A DNA stretch of 64,000 nucleotides from contig NZ_JABAIT010000001.1 in assembly GCF_012843265.1 (NCBI RefSeq), positions 124,001 through 188,000 of the forward strand, read 5' to 3'. The notes below the pieces were generated by a model, which was not told the DNA's origin, ran no database searches, and saw nothing but the letters and a program-made list of their open reading frames with translations. Source of the DNA: Bacillus sp. DNRA2 (GTDB lineage Bacteria; Bacillota; Bacilli; Bacillales; Cytobacillaceae). This document shows positions 30,359 to 40,074 of this stretch, in pieces. Position 1 is the first letter of the stretch. The number at the start of each line of letters is the position of its first letter. Position numbers and translations under genes: made by a program.

Positions 30359-32224
30359 ATGCGAAGAAAATTGAAAAAGCGCAGAAAAGCAGTTTTACTT
30401 TGCTTTTTGTCTCTAATGATTGTGCTACCTGCCAATGTTTTTGCAAATGTATATGTTTCTGATAATGGACAAGTTGAAGGAACTGTATCAACACAAGAAA
30501 ATGAAATCGTTGCTGATACAGTGATGACAAATCCTGATACTAATCCTGTTGTAGATGAGGAGACCGTACCAATTGAAGAGGAACAAACCGGTGAACAACC
30601 TAACGGAGGGAATATTTCACCACCAGCTCCCGAAGCACCAAAGGATGAAGTGCTGCCTTCAAATGAAGGTGAACAACAAGTCCCCGTTGTGCAACAAGAA
30701 GATACACCAATAGCCGAGAATCAAGACGTAAAAATTGAATTAAATAGTAAAGCAGACGAGCAAACAATAGATTTGCAACTGGATGAAAACACTGACAAAG
30801 TTCCATTAAAAAGAGGGGAAAATGCCTATCAATCATACTTCTCTTTACTAGCAGCAGAGGGCGGGCTTTCAACAGCTGATCTTAATACAGTTACTAAAGA
30901 GCAATTAGTTGAAAAACTAGTTGGTGATGATATAGAAATATCAAATGTAACTTTTAATGGAGCGAATCATGCTGCTGGAACCTTTAGCGGAGGAGCTGGC
31001 ATCATTGGATTTACTGATGGTATCATTTTGAGTAATGGAAATATCGTTGATGTTATTGGTCCTAATGATGATAGTGGAGTATCCACAGCAAATGGTACCG
31101 GAGGGGATGAGGATTTACATCAGCTTGTTCCAGATTTTGAATTAAATGATGCCGCAGTCTTGGAATTCGATTTTATCCCAATCCATGATACGCTTAGATT
31201 CAGATATGTTTTTTCTTCTGAAGAATACAATGAATATGTTAACGAAGGATATAACGACGTATTTGGATTTTTTGTAAACGGCCAAAATATTGCACTTATT
31301 CCAGACACAAATCTCCCAGTTTCCATTCATAATATTAATTTAGATGCTAATTCACAATATTTTATTAATAATGAAATAGATGAACCTGATACTGAACCTA
31401 CATTAGCGATGAATGCGTTGCTTGCAGAGCCATTGAATACTCAGATGGATGGATTAACAGTGGTAATGACAGCTACAACAACTGTGAAAATTGGAGAAGT
31501 TAACCACATTAAACTTGCTATTGCTGACGCAAGTGATGATAGTGTAGATTCTAACGTATTTATTGAAGCCGGTAGCTTCTCATCTATCGATACAAAAGCT
31601 CCAATCAAACCTGAGGTTCTAGAGGTAGACGATAATGACCAAGCTTTGACCGGTACGACTGAACCAGGTGCGACAGTCATTGTAAAGGTCGGAGATATGG
31701 AAATTGGAAATACCAAAGCTGATGCAGCAGGAAAATTCACCTTAACTATTCCAAAGCAAAATGCTGGAACGATTTTAGAAGTATATGCGCGTGATGAAGC
31801 TGGAAATACTAGTGAACCAACTACACTTACCGTTGTTGATAAGACTGCTCCAGCTCAGCCTACAGTTAATAAAGTAACAGATCAGGATACCAGTGTGTCT
31901 GGGCAAGCTGAGAGTAAAGCTAAAATAGAAGTTAAAGTAAATGGATTCTTGATTGCTTCAAGTACTGCAGGTGAGGATGGAAAATTTGCGGTTCTCATTC
32001 CTAAGCAAGCGGGTGGTACAACCCTTGTAATTACTGCGACAGATGCAGCAGGAAATATTAGTGAAGCAGTCAGTGTTGTGGTTACTAAAATGAATCTTAC
32101 CATTACCTTAAGTCAGAAATTACCAGACACTGCGACAAACAACTTCAACCTATTATTCGCAGGCATAGCGTTAGTCATCATTGGTGGTACCCGTTTAGTG
32201 TTTAGGCGAAGGGATGAAAAATAA
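30359..32224 (+). CDS. Sortase-anchored surface protein with choice-of-anchor-L and two bacterial Ig-like domains
   Basis: 621 residues. Signal peptide 1-29 (ends VFANVY); an acidic Pro/Gln/Glu-rich stretch (about 40-145); a choice-of-anchor-L domain (about 160-415, with GTFSGGAGIIGFTDGIILSNG and FSSEEYNEYVNEGYNDVFGFFVNG); two Ig-like repeats (about 417-495 and 497-577, each ending in AGN.SE); then LPDTA, a TM helix and an RRRDEK tail. LPDTA resembles the LPNTA/LPDTS signals of class D sortases in Bacillus. No sortase gene is in the window. It is probably an adhesive or matrix component; this is inference from architecture. The ribosome site is AAGGAGGG. Confidence 0.88.
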   Translation: MRRKLKKRRKAVLLCFLSLMIVLPANVFANVYVSDNGQVEGTVSTQENEIVADTVMTNPDTNPVVDEETVPIEEEQTGEQPNGGNISPPAPEAPKDEVLPSNEGEQQVPVVQQEDTPIAENQDVKIELNSKADEQTIDLQLDENTDKVPLKRGENAYQSYFSLLAAEGGLSTADLNTVTKEQLVEKLVGDDIEISNVTFNGANHAAGTFSGGAGIIGFTDGIILSNGNIVDVIGPNDDSGVSTANGTGGDEDLHQLVPDFELNDAAVLEFDFIPIHDTLRFRYVFSSEEYNEYVNEGYNDVFGFFVNGQNIALIPDTNLPVSIHNINLDANSQYFINNEIDEPDTEPTLAMNALLAEPLNTQMDGLTVVMTATTTVKIGEVNHIKLAIADASDDSVDSNVFIEAGSFSSIDTKAPIKPEVLEVDDNDQALTGTTEPGATVIVKVGDMEIGNTKADAAGKFTLTIPKQNAGTILEVYARDEAGNTSEPTTLTVVDKTAPAQPTVNKVTDQDTSVSGQAESKAKIEVKVNGFLIASSTAGEDGKFAVLIPKQAGGTTLVITATDAAGNISEAVSVVVTKMNLTITLSQKLPDTATNNFNLLFAGIALVIIGGTRLVFRRRDEK

Positions 32225-32244
32225 ATACTAAGATAGTATAAAGA

Positions 32245-32290
32245 GCGAGAAAACCCTCCTGATGCATTTGTGTCAGGAGGGTTTTTTACA
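32245..32290. terminator. Bidirectional terminator after the surface protein gene
   Basis: Perfect arms AAACCCTCCTGA / TCAGGAGGGTTT around a 10-nt loop, followed by TTTT. It faces the second LCP gene. Confidence 0.9.
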
Positions 32291-32302
32291 ATGAGAGATT
32301 TA

Positions 32303-33262
32303 TTAATTGGCTTGCGCAGTATGCGTACCAACTGGAATCTCCAACTGTGTTTTCAATTCGTTTTGAACTCGTTGTTGTTCCTCATCTGAGACAAGGATGT
32401 AATAAACCGAGTTAATCTTTGTTCCTTGTCCGGTAAGAGGATCCATTTGCTCAATTGTTGATGCTGCAGTTTGATAATTTTGTTGTATATCTATCATCTC
32501 ATCAAAAGTTAAGTTTGTTTTAATATTATTACCTAACGCTGTGAAAATTTCATTGTATTTGGCAAGTGAAGTCATGCTCACACCGCTATCGACCACTGCT
32601 TGAATAATTTCTCGTTGTCTAATTTGACGACCATAGTCTCCGCGTGGATCTTCATAGCGCATTCTTGAGAATTTCAATGCTTTTTCTCCATTTAGTTGGA
32701 GCTGTCCAACTGGAAAGTAAGCACCGTCTAAGGTAAACTCAAGATCGTTATTTACGGTAACTCCACCAACTGCATCGACGATATCTTCAAAGCCTTCCAT
32801 ATTAATCTGAATATAGTAATCTATCGGAATATCTAAGAAGTTTTCAACTGTGTTCATGGCCATTTCAACCCCGCCGTAAGCATAGGCATGATTGATTTTG
32901 TCCTCTTTGCCTTTTCCAACAATTTCAGTACGGGTATCCCTAGGAATGCTAAGCATCTTGACTGTATTATTATTTGGATTAACCGTTAATACAATCAACG
33001 TGTCCGAACGACCTTTGTCGCCTTCGCGTTCATCAACACCTAACATAAGAACAGAGAATGGATCCTTTTTCTCCAAAGTTACGTCTTCCGTCCGTTTTTC
33101 CGACTTTTCCCGTTTTACTGGCTCATGCATCGTTTCTACTGCGCTCGTTAATGATTTATAAACTGAATAACCGTATGCACCGGCTCCAATAAGTAATAGT
33201 AAGAAGAAGATTCCTGTAATGCGAAGCCATCTTCTTTTTTTAGATTTGGAAGTTGCTTTCAT
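32303..33262 (-). CDS. LytR-CpsA-Psr (LCP) family glycopolymer transferase, copy 2
   Basis: 319 residues; the ribosome site AAGGAGG stands 7 nt before ATG. TM helix at about 13-32; the LCP domain has SVLMLGVDEREGDKGRSDT, SIPRDTRTEIVG, KINHAYAYGG and FLDIPIDYYIQINMEGFEDIVDAVGG. Compared with copy 1 it has Arg at both positions of the DTRTE motif, as in TagU-like enzymes. The stretch from residue 45 on is very similar to copy 1, so they are paralogues. It lies next to the amidase gene but has separate transcription. Its role is attachment of wall polymers. Confidence 0.9.
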   Translation of the reverse strand: MKATSKSKKRRWLRITGIFFLLLLIGAGAYGYSVYKSLTSAVETMHEPVKREKSEKRTEDVTLEKKDPFSVLMLGVDEREGDKGRSDTLIVLTVNPNNNTVKMLSIPRDTRTEIVGKGKEDKINHAYAYGGVEMAMNTVENFLDIPIDYYIQINMEGFEDIVDAVGGVTVNNDLEFTLDGAYFPVGQLQLNGEKALKFSRMRYEDPRGDYGRQIRQREIIQAVVDSGVSMTSLAKYNEIFTALGNNIKTNLTFDEMIDIQQNYQTAASTIEQMDPLTGQGTKINSVYYILVSDEEQQRVQNELKTQLEIPVGTHTAQAN

Positions 33263-33421
33263 CGTATGGCCCTCCTTTTAAAAAAACAATCGTTTAATAG
33301 AATAACATGAAAGCGGGAATAATTATATGGTATTTACTTGGAAATTACTCGAACTTGTGTACATTTTGTTAATTTTTGTTGGAGAAACTCAAAATAGGTG
33401 ACCAAAAACTACTCTTCAAAC

Positions 33422-33460
33422 AAAAGAAGAACCTCCAGTAAAGGCAGGTTCTTCTTGAAA
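33422..33460 (-). terminator. Intrinsic terminator of the amidase gene
   Basis: Arms AAGAAGAACCT / AGGTTCTTCTT with a 12-nt loop; a T-rich run (TTTTGTTT) follows on the minus strand. Confidence 0.85.
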
Positions 33461-33500
33461 GCTGATATTTACTTAATAGTAAAGTGATAGAAAGGTGAAA

Positions 33501-36170
33501 TTATAAAGAATTAGTGTATTCTACAATGCCATCAGCAATTGCACGAGCAATTGCATTTTGATAGTCATTTGCAACTAATTTTTGGCGTTCAGCCGAGTTA
33601 TTTATAAAGCCCATTTCTATTAAAGTGGCAGGCATAGCTGATTCACGAACCACTGAAAAAGTTTCTCCATGTGTTCCGCGGTTATTTGCACCAGTGTATT
33701 CTATCAAATTTTCTTGAATTATTTTTGTTAGAGAAATGCTATTTGAAACTCTTTCTGGATCATTGTGCATATCACCATTTATTTTTGAAGGATATTCAGG
33801 GAAGTATTGGTAATAATACGATTCAATCCCATTGGCAGAAGTTTCTCCGCCACCAGATGTAGAATTTGTATGAATACTAACAAATATATCAGCCTTTAAA
33901 TCGTTTGCCATTTGTGAGCGGTCTAATAAGCCAACGGTGGTATTTGCGTAACGAGACATATAGACTGTATAACCACGTTCTACTAACAGGGCTTGTACTT
34001 TTTGGGCAACAGAAAAATTCAAATCTGCTTCTCGAACACCGCCAGCACCAGCACCAGGATCTGATCCACCATGGCCGGGGTCTAAAAATACTGAGATTTT
34101 CTGCTTGAACGTTACAGTAATAGTATCTAATGTTGTTACAAGTCCTCCTGTACCAGTTTCCCGGATCGTTATTGTATGTTGCCCTTCGGTAAACAAGGTA
34201 GTGTCTAGTTCATAATGAAAACCTGCATTTGCATTGTTGAATTGAGGAAAGGCATTTTGGATATCAGGTCGATTATCACCATAGGTTGCTTGACCGACAA
34301 CCTTCCCATCCACTAATACTTCGATATTTGCTACACCATTTTCGTCTAGAAACCATCCACTAATATTATGGATGCCTCTAAGTTTTGAACCAGACACAGG
34401 ATTATCTAAATATCCAAAAGCATTAGCGTTTTTGATTGTGATGGTATTATTCGGTAATGTTACAACACGACCATTTTTTCCAGTTTCTCTGATGGAAACT
34501 GTATGTTGACCATCGGAAAATTTGGTTGTATCGAGAGAAAAGTGGAAGCCAGCATTCTTGTTATTATATTGTGAGTAAGCTTTATAGACATCCGTTCTCT
34601 CGTCTCCATAAATTGCTTGACCAACAACTGCTCCATCCACTAATACTTCAATGCTAGCTACATCGCTTTCGTCTAAAAACCATCCATGAATGTTATGGTT
34701 GCCTTTTAAAGTTGTGCCAGACGCAGGATTATCGATATAGCCTATCTTTTTTGCACTTGCGTTTTGAATTGAAATCGTACTACTAGGCAAAGTTGTTGTA
34801 CGTCCATTTAATCCGGTTGCCTTGATTGTTAGAGTATGTTGCCCGTCGGAAAATTTGTTTGTATCAAGGGCAAAGTGAAATCCAGCATAGCTGTTATTAT
34901 ATTGCGGAAATGCTGACTTAATATCTGACCTAGCATCACCATATATAGCTTGACCGACCACTTTTCCGTCGATTAATACATCAATGTTAGCAACGCCATT
35001 TTCATCTAAGAACCACCCATGTACATTATGTGTACCCTTTAGAGTTGAACCAGAGACTGGATTATCTAAATATCCAAAAGCATTGTCATTTTTAATATTA
35101 ATTGAGATAGTCGGGAGAGTGATGGTTCGCCCATTTTGCCCAATTTCTCTAATGCTAATAGTGTGTTTTCCATCTGAAAGTTTGGTTGTGTCTAGAGCAT
35201 AATGAAAACCTGCGTTATCATTATTATATTGTGGGAAAGCATTTTTGATATCAGATCTTGCATCACCATAGGTGGCTTGCCCAACCACTGCCCCATCCAC
35301 CAAAACTTCAATAGTAGATACACCAGTTCCATCTAAAAACCACCCATGAACATTATGAGTGCCTTTAAGAGTTGACCCGGATATAGGATTATCTAAATAC
35401 CCAAATGCATTGTCATTTTTAATATTGATTGAGAATGTAGGTAAATTTGTAATCCGTCCGTTTAGCCCGTTTTCTCTAATGGAAATTGTATGTGAGCCAT
35501 CAGAAAATTTAGTTGTATCAAGAGGAAAATGAAAACCGGCATTACTATTGTTAAATTGAGGAAAAGCTGTTTTGATATCTGGTCTTGCATCACCGTAAGT
35601 TGCTTGCCCAACCACTTTTCCATCTACTAATACCTCAATTGTCGAGATACCATTTCCATCTAAAAACCACCCATGAACATTATAGGTACCATTAAGTGTT
35701 GTGCCAGCTACAGGACCATCTAAATAGCCAAATACGTTATCGTTTTTAATCGTAATATTACAATTAGGCAATGTAGTAACTTGCCCATTTTGTCCAGTTT
35801 CTTTAATTGTAATTGTGTGATTGCCATCAGCAAACTTTGTGGTGTCAAGAGCAAAATGGAAACCTGCATTTCCATTGTTATATTGTGGATATGCTGCTTG
35901 TACATCTTGTCTAGCATCACCATAAATGGCCTGACCTGCAACAACCCCATCTATTAACACTTCAATGGATGCTACACCGCTTCCATCTAAAAACCAACCG
36001 TGTATATTATGAGTGCCCTTTAATGTGGCTCCAGATCCTGGGTTATCTAAATAACCAAAGGTAGTCTGACTGGAAATCGTTTGTGCAGAAGTTGTAAATG
36101 GTAGTTTAAAAGACAATAACAATGCAATTACTACAAATAATAATGCTACAAGTTTATTGTTGTGCTTCAT
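33501..36170 (-). CDS. N-acetylmuramoyl-L-alanine amidase with six Ig-like repeats
   Basis: 889 residues from ATG 36170 (AAAGGATGGAG upstream). Signal peptide about 1-30. Six tandem repeats of about 107 residues follow, each with GYLDNP.SG..LKG.HN.HGWFLD..GV..IEVLVDG and ending in N-I-N-I-K or similar. The last 180 residues are an Amidase_3 domain: FLDPGHGGSDPGA (zinc His), VREADLN (zinc Glu), SIHTNS (zinc His) and ATLIEMGF (catalytic Glu). It cleaves the amide between MurNAc and L-Ala in peptidoglycan. The repeats probably bind the wall. Repeat identity differs along the array, with repeat 5 introduced by KKIGYIDNP. Confidence 0.92.
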   Translation of the reverse strand: MKHNNKLVALLFVVIALLLSFKLPFTTSAQTISSQTTFGYLDNPGSGATLKGTHNIHGWFLDGSGVASIEVLIDGVVAGQAIYGDARQDVQAAYPQYNNGNAGFHFALDTTKFADGNHTITIKETGQNGQVTTLPNCNITIKNDNVFGYLDGPVAGTTLNGTYNVHGWFLDGNGISTIEVLVDGKVVGQATYGDARPDIKTAFPQFNNSNAGFHFPLDTTKFSDGSHTISIRENGLNGRITNLPTFSINIKNDNAFGYLDNPISGSTLKGTHNVHGWFLDGTGVSTIEVLVDGAVVGQATYGDARSDIKNAFPQYNNDNAGFHYALDTTKLSDGKHTISIREIGQNGRTITLPTISINIKNDNAFGYLDNPVSGSTLKGTHNVHGWFLDENGVANIDVLIDGKVVGQAIYGDARSDIKSAFPQYNNSYAGFHFALDTNKFSDGQHTLTIKATGLNGRTTTLPSSTISIQNASAKKIGYIDNPASGTTLKGNHNIHGWFLDESDVASIEVLVDGAVVGQAIYGDERTDVYKAYSQYNNKNAGFHFSLDTTKFSDGQHTVSIRETGKNGRVVTLPNNTITIKNANAFGYLDNPVSGSKLRGIHNISGWFLDENGVANIEVLVDGKVVGQATYGDNRPDIQNAFPQFNNANAGFHYELDTTLFTEGQHTITIRETGTGGLVTTLDTITVTFKQKISVFLDPGHGGSDPGAGAGGVREADLNFSVAQKVQALLVERGYTVYMSRYANTTVGLLDRSQMANDLKADIFVSIHTNSTSGGGETSANGIESYYYQYFPEYPSKINGDMHNDPERVSNSISLTKIIQENLIEYTGANNRGTHGETFSVVRESAMPATLIEMGFINNSAERQKLVANDYQNAIARAIADGIVEYTNSL

Positions 36171-36455
36171 TTCTCCATCCTTTCTAAAGGCATTTAGTCT
36201 GACACATCTCCTATCATACATTTCTTCTAAAAAAATTAATATATGAAAATTACATCTTTTACTTTTTTTTGAAATAATAGAGTTAAGGATTTATAGAGCT
36301 ATGACATAAATTTTGATGACTCTGCACACAAGCTTGTTCGCTTAATGTAGTTGAATATTTTCCCAACTTATGAAATAATTTTTGTTATGAAATAATGAGA
36401 AAACGCATTCAAAATAAAGTTAAACTACATAATTTTAAGAAAAGGAGAATCAACT

Positions 36456-37331
36456 GTGAAAAAAGTAAGAAAAGCGATTATCCCTGCAGCAGGTCTAGGC
36501 ACGCGCTTTTTACCTGCAACAAAGGCAATGCCAAAAGAGATGTTACCTATTGTAGACAAACCCACCATTCAGTATATAGTTGAAGAAGCAATAGAATCAG
36601 GAATAGAAGATATTATCATCGTAACTGGAAAAGGGAAACGGTCAATCGAAGACCATTTTGACCATGCTTTTGAACTGGAACAAAACTTACTTGATAAAGG
36701 GAAATTAGAATTATTAGAAGCAGTACAAGAAACCTCAAAAATGGTCGATATCCATTACATACGGCAAAAAGAGCCTAGAGGGCTTGGACACGCAGTATGG
36801 TGTGCACGAAATTTTATTGGTAATGAGCCATTTGCGGTACTTCTTGGTGATGACATAGTGCAAGCTGAAACTCCTTGCTTAAAACAATTAATGAACGAAT
36901 ATAATCGAACTCATTCTTCAGTTATAGGTGTAAAAAGGGTTCCAGATGATGAAACGAACCGATATGGAATCATTGATCCAATTGAGCAGATTGGTCGTTC
37001 GTTCCAAGTTCGCAACTTTGTTGAAAAACCAGCCTTAGGTAAGGCACCTTCAAATTTGGCAATTATCGGAAGATATGTTTTCTCTCCTGAAATCTTCATG
37101 TTCCTTGATAAACAAGAGGTTGGAGCAGGTGGAGAAATTCAACTTACTGATGCTATCGAGAATTTGAACCAAATTCAAAGAGTGTTTGCTTATGAATTTG
37201 AAGGTAAACGCTATGATGTTGGCGAAAAGTTAGGCTTTATTGAAACCACTATTGAATTTGCACTAGAAAAGAAAGAACTTCGCGAGGATTTATTGAGATT
37301 TATGGCTGAAAAGCTTAGTGAAAATCAATAA
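36456..37331 (+). CDS. galU: UTP-glucose-1-phosphate uridylyltransferase
   Basis: 291 residues from GTG 36456, with AAAGGAG upstream. The nucleotide-binding signature [21 protein letters not shown] begins at residue 10 (written here by its ends A10 and P30). It is followed by [12 protein letters not shown] and FVEKP, all as in GalU/GtaB. It makes UDP-glucose for glucolipid anchors, teichoic acid glycosylation and exopolysaccharide. It stands at the left border of the polysaccharide region and is transcribed alone toward a terminator shared with the flippase gene. Confidence 0.95.
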   Translation: MKKVRKAIIPAAGLGTRFLPATKAMPKEMLPIVDKPTIQYIVEEAIESGIEDIIIVTGKGKRSIEDHFDHAFELEQNLLDKGKLELLEAVQETSKMVDIHYIRQKEPRGLGHAVWCARNFIGNEPFAVLLGDDIVQAETPCLKQLMNEYNRTHSSVIGVKRVPDDETNRYGIIDPIEQIGRSFQVRNFVEKPALGKAPSNLAIIGRYVFSPEIFMFLDKQEVGAGGEIQLTDAIENLNQIQRVFAYEFEGKRYDVGEKLGFIETTIEFALEKKELREDLLRFMAEKLSENQ

Positions 37332-37340
37332 TTGCCGTAT

Positions 37341-37381
37341 AAAAAATGCTAGGGGAAAAATATTCCTCTAGCATTTTTATT
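37341..37381. terminator. Bidirectional terminator between galU and the flippase gene
   Basis: Arms AAAAATGCTAGGGGA / TCCTCTAGCATTTTT (one mismatch) with an 8-nt loop. A T-run occurs on each side. Confidence 0.88.
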
Positions 37382-37388
37382 TGATCAA

Positions 37389-38828
37389 TCAGTTTGTTGT
37401 TTTCTTAAGTTTAGCTTTAAGTGCGTTTAATCCTGTATTGACGATGGTATCTTTGACTATGATTAATCCTACAAGATAAATGCTTGCAGCAAGTATAAGC
37501 TGGATAAAAGTTACAATGATTGGGTTTATCTGGAGTATTCTGTCAATACCAAAAGCAGAAATATATACTAATGTACTTAATAATAAGTATTTAATAAACA
37601 TTCCCGAGAAATCTCTAACGATAAAATAGTTTCTCGCAAAGTACATTTGAATCATTGCCCCAGTTGCCTCAGCTACTAATAATGCGATCGTTGTGGCTGT
37701 ACTAGCAAACTGAGAAACAAAAAGGATATTTGTAATTAAGCTTAGGATGGCTCCAATGGTTATAGAGATTGCATATTTGTTTTGCTGGTTTGTTGATACT
37801 AAAATTTGAATACCAAAAATATTGGCCAATCCAACAAAGAAAACGACGGGACTCATAATAATTAGCAGGTTAATGACTGGGCTATATCCTTCGCCTAAAA
37901 ACCATTCGATGAAATTCGGGGCAATTCCCATTAACCCTAATGTCATTGGTAAAGTAATCATTAATACAAACTGCAGGGCATACTTAATGTATTTCTTCAT
38001 AGATTCAACGTTCCCCTGCGAAAATTCCTTTGCCATCCTCGGTAGCAAGACAGAACCAAGTGATGTTATAAAACCAAGCGCTATTCTTACAATTTTATCC
38101 GCTTGATTATAAAAACCTACTTCAACTTCCCCAGACACACGACCTAATACAATTTTATTTACTAGGATATAAACTTGAACCATTATTTGCGGAATAAACA
38201 GGCTAAGGATTGGAATAATATGAATTTTTATATCGCTGAAAGCTATTTTTTTGAAAGTTATTTCCTTTAATAGCGGAATCCACATGATTAATTGTCCAAC
38301 AAACAGTGTCAATGCATTTATTAAAATATAAAGGTGTAAATCGTTAACGTTTTTTACAAATGAAAAGATTAATACAATGCTCACAAGTCTTACAATGATA
38401 TTTCTGGTTGTGACGCTTTTTATTTGTTCTTTGCCGATAAAATACCAGGAGATATCAACTGTATATGCAAATAATGTGAAAAAATGAATCAGAAAAAGTG
38501 GTGTATATTCATGTGAAACAAGAATAAATGTTAGGTAACAGATAATAGTAATGACAGAAAAGAAAAGTTGGACTGAATAGATGGACCAAAATTCCTTCGA
38601 ACGTTCATCTCTATTTTGTTGTTTTGCTACTTCGCGGCTACCATACATAGGGATACTTAAAACGGCAAAAATCATAAAGAGCTGAACAATTGATAGTACA
38701 TACGCATCCGTACCGACACCTTCAGGTTTTAAAACCCTGGATACATACGGCGTTGTAATAAATGGTGTGATTAATAATAGTAATTGGTAAATGACTGTAT
38801 ATAAGTAATTCGTAATCAGTTTACTCAT
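37389..38828 (-). CDS. Wzx-type oligosaccharide flippase (MOP superfamily)
   Basis: 479 residues with 12-14 TM helices. The start LLLITPFITTPYVSRVLKPEGVG is the typical first element of polysaccharide-repeat flippases, and SREVAKQQ follows TM2. The family flips undecaprenyl-linked repeat units across the membrane. It is read opposite to the glycosyltransferase genes on either side. It is the only Wzx candidate in the window, so it is the likely partner of the Wzy-like protein at 57.2 kb. The ribosome site is weak (GGAAAG). Confidence 0.88.
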   Translation of the reverse strand: MSKLITNYLYTVIYQLLLLITPFITTPYVSRVLKPEGVGTDAYVLSIVQLFMIFAVLSIPMYGSREVAKQQNRDERSKEFWSIYSVQLFFSVITIICYLTFILVSHEYTPLFLIHFFTLFAYTVDISWYFIGKEQIKSVTTRNIIVRLVSIVLIFSFVKNVNDLHLYILINALTLFVGQLIMWIPLLKEITFKKIAFSDIKIHIIPILSLFIPQIMVQVYILVNKIVLGRVSGEVEVGFYNQADKIVRIALGFITSLGSVLLPRMAKEFSQGNVESMKKYIKYALQFVLMITLPMTLGLMGIAPNFIEWFLGEGYSPVINLLIIMSPVVFFVGLANIFGIQILVSTNQQNKYAISITIGAILSLITNILFVSQFASTATTIALLVAEATGAMIQMYFARNYFIVRDFSGMFIKYLLLSTLVYISAFGIDRILQINPIIVTFIQLILAASIYLVGLIIVKDTIVNTGLNALKAKLKKTTN

Positions 38829-39057
38829 TTAATACTTTCCAATCTTTTTGAAATTTTGTTGAATCAATTATTCCTTCTATTTACATCATTTAAGAGTAGC
38901 ATTTAACTTCATGATTCTCAACGAAAAATATCGTTTGTTTTGTTAATTATTATTTACAGTATGATGATAAGGTTGCTGAACTACCAAAGTTTAGGTATAT
39001 TAATTTATGTTATTTTGATTTCTTTTGTTTATAAAGAGCTAATTGGAGAGAACGATT

Positions 39058-40038
39058 ATGAATCCTAAATTAAGTATTATCGTCCCAGTGTATAATGTTG
39101 AAAAGTTTCTTGGCGATTGCGTTAAGAGTATTTTGTCCCAGTCATTTAAAGAGTTTGAACTAATTTTGGTGAATGATGGGTCAACTGATCGCAGCGGGGT
39201 TATTTGTGATGAGTATGCGAAAAAGGACCAACGAATCCAGGTTCATCATAAAGAAAATGGTGGTCAGTCATCGGCAAGAAATAAAGGAATTGACGTAGCG
39301 AAAGGACAATATCTTGGTTTTATTGATAGCGATGATTGGATTCATAATGATATGTATAACATCTTATTTAATAAAGCTCTTGAAGCAAAAGCAGATATTG
39401 CTGCATGTAATATTATCCAGTATAACAAGGACGATACAAAATACTATTTTTGTAATGATTCAACGGAATGTCTGTTTGACCGGAATTCAGCGATGGGTGA
39501 ACTTTATTTAAATCATAGGCTTACCTTTAGTCCTTGTAACAAAATATATAAACGAAGTTTATTTGAAAATATTAGATTTAAAGAGGGGTATATTCTCGAA
39601 GATATAGATTTTGCTTATCGAATTATCCATCAGAGTAAGAAAGTTTTTTATACAGGGGAAGCATTGTACAATTATCGGTATAATGATAAAAGCACAATGC
39701 GAAAAGCCTTTTCCAAAAAACGCTTGGATGAATTTGAGGTTAGAAAAAATTTATACCTGTTTTATCGTGAAAATTATCCAGAACATGCTGATGAGGTATA
39801 TGCTGAATGGTTTTTAACCGGTTTAATGTTATATGTAAATATTGATAAGTATTATCATGATGAGAAGAAGCAATATAAATACTTATTAGAAAAAGATCGG
39901 AAAATAATAAAGGAATTAATTTTTAATAAAGAGTATAGCAAAAAGAAGAAATTGCTTCTTGCGCTAGGAATGATTTCTTCACCATTATTGGTAAAATTTT
40001 ATCGATATTATTGGGATAAAGTGAAGAAGGAATTATAA
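39058..40038 (+). CDS. Family 2 glycosyltransferase
   Basis: 326 residues from ATG 39058, with TTGGAGAG upstream; a TTG five codons earlier overlaps it. The GT-A fold start SIIVPVYNVEKFL is followed by NDGSTD (39-44), then NGGQSSARNKGID and the DXD-type FIDSDDW (88-94), close to EpsJ/CpsJ-like enzymes that build polysaccharide repeats from UDP-sugars. Its C-terminal 100 residues are helical and basic and probably touch the membrane. It is the first of two GT genes, separated by 36 bp. Confidence 0.88.
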   Translation: MNPKLSIIVPVYNVEKFLGDCVKSILSQSFKEFELILVNDGSTDRSGVICDEYAKKDQRIQVHHKENGGQSSARNKGIDVAKGQYLGFIDSDDWIHNDMYNILFNKALEAKADIAACNIIQYNKDDTKYYFCNDSTECLFDRNSAMGELYLNHRLTFSPCNKIYKRSLFENIRFKEGYILEDIDFAYRIIHQSKKVFYTGEALYNYRYNDKSTMRKAFSKKRLDEFEVRKNLYLFYRENYPEHADEVYAEWFLTGLMLYVNIDKYYHDEKKQYKYLLEKDRKIIKELIFNKEYSKKKKLLLALGMISSPLLVKFYRYYWDKVKKEL

Positions 40039-40074
40039 ATTAATTAATGTTTACTCTATTTTGGAGATGAAGAA

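Noticed and set aside
30306-30530. Minus-strand frame over the surface protein leader and signal peptide
   Set aside because: Antisense of the structured leader and the signal sequence, with no ribosome site.
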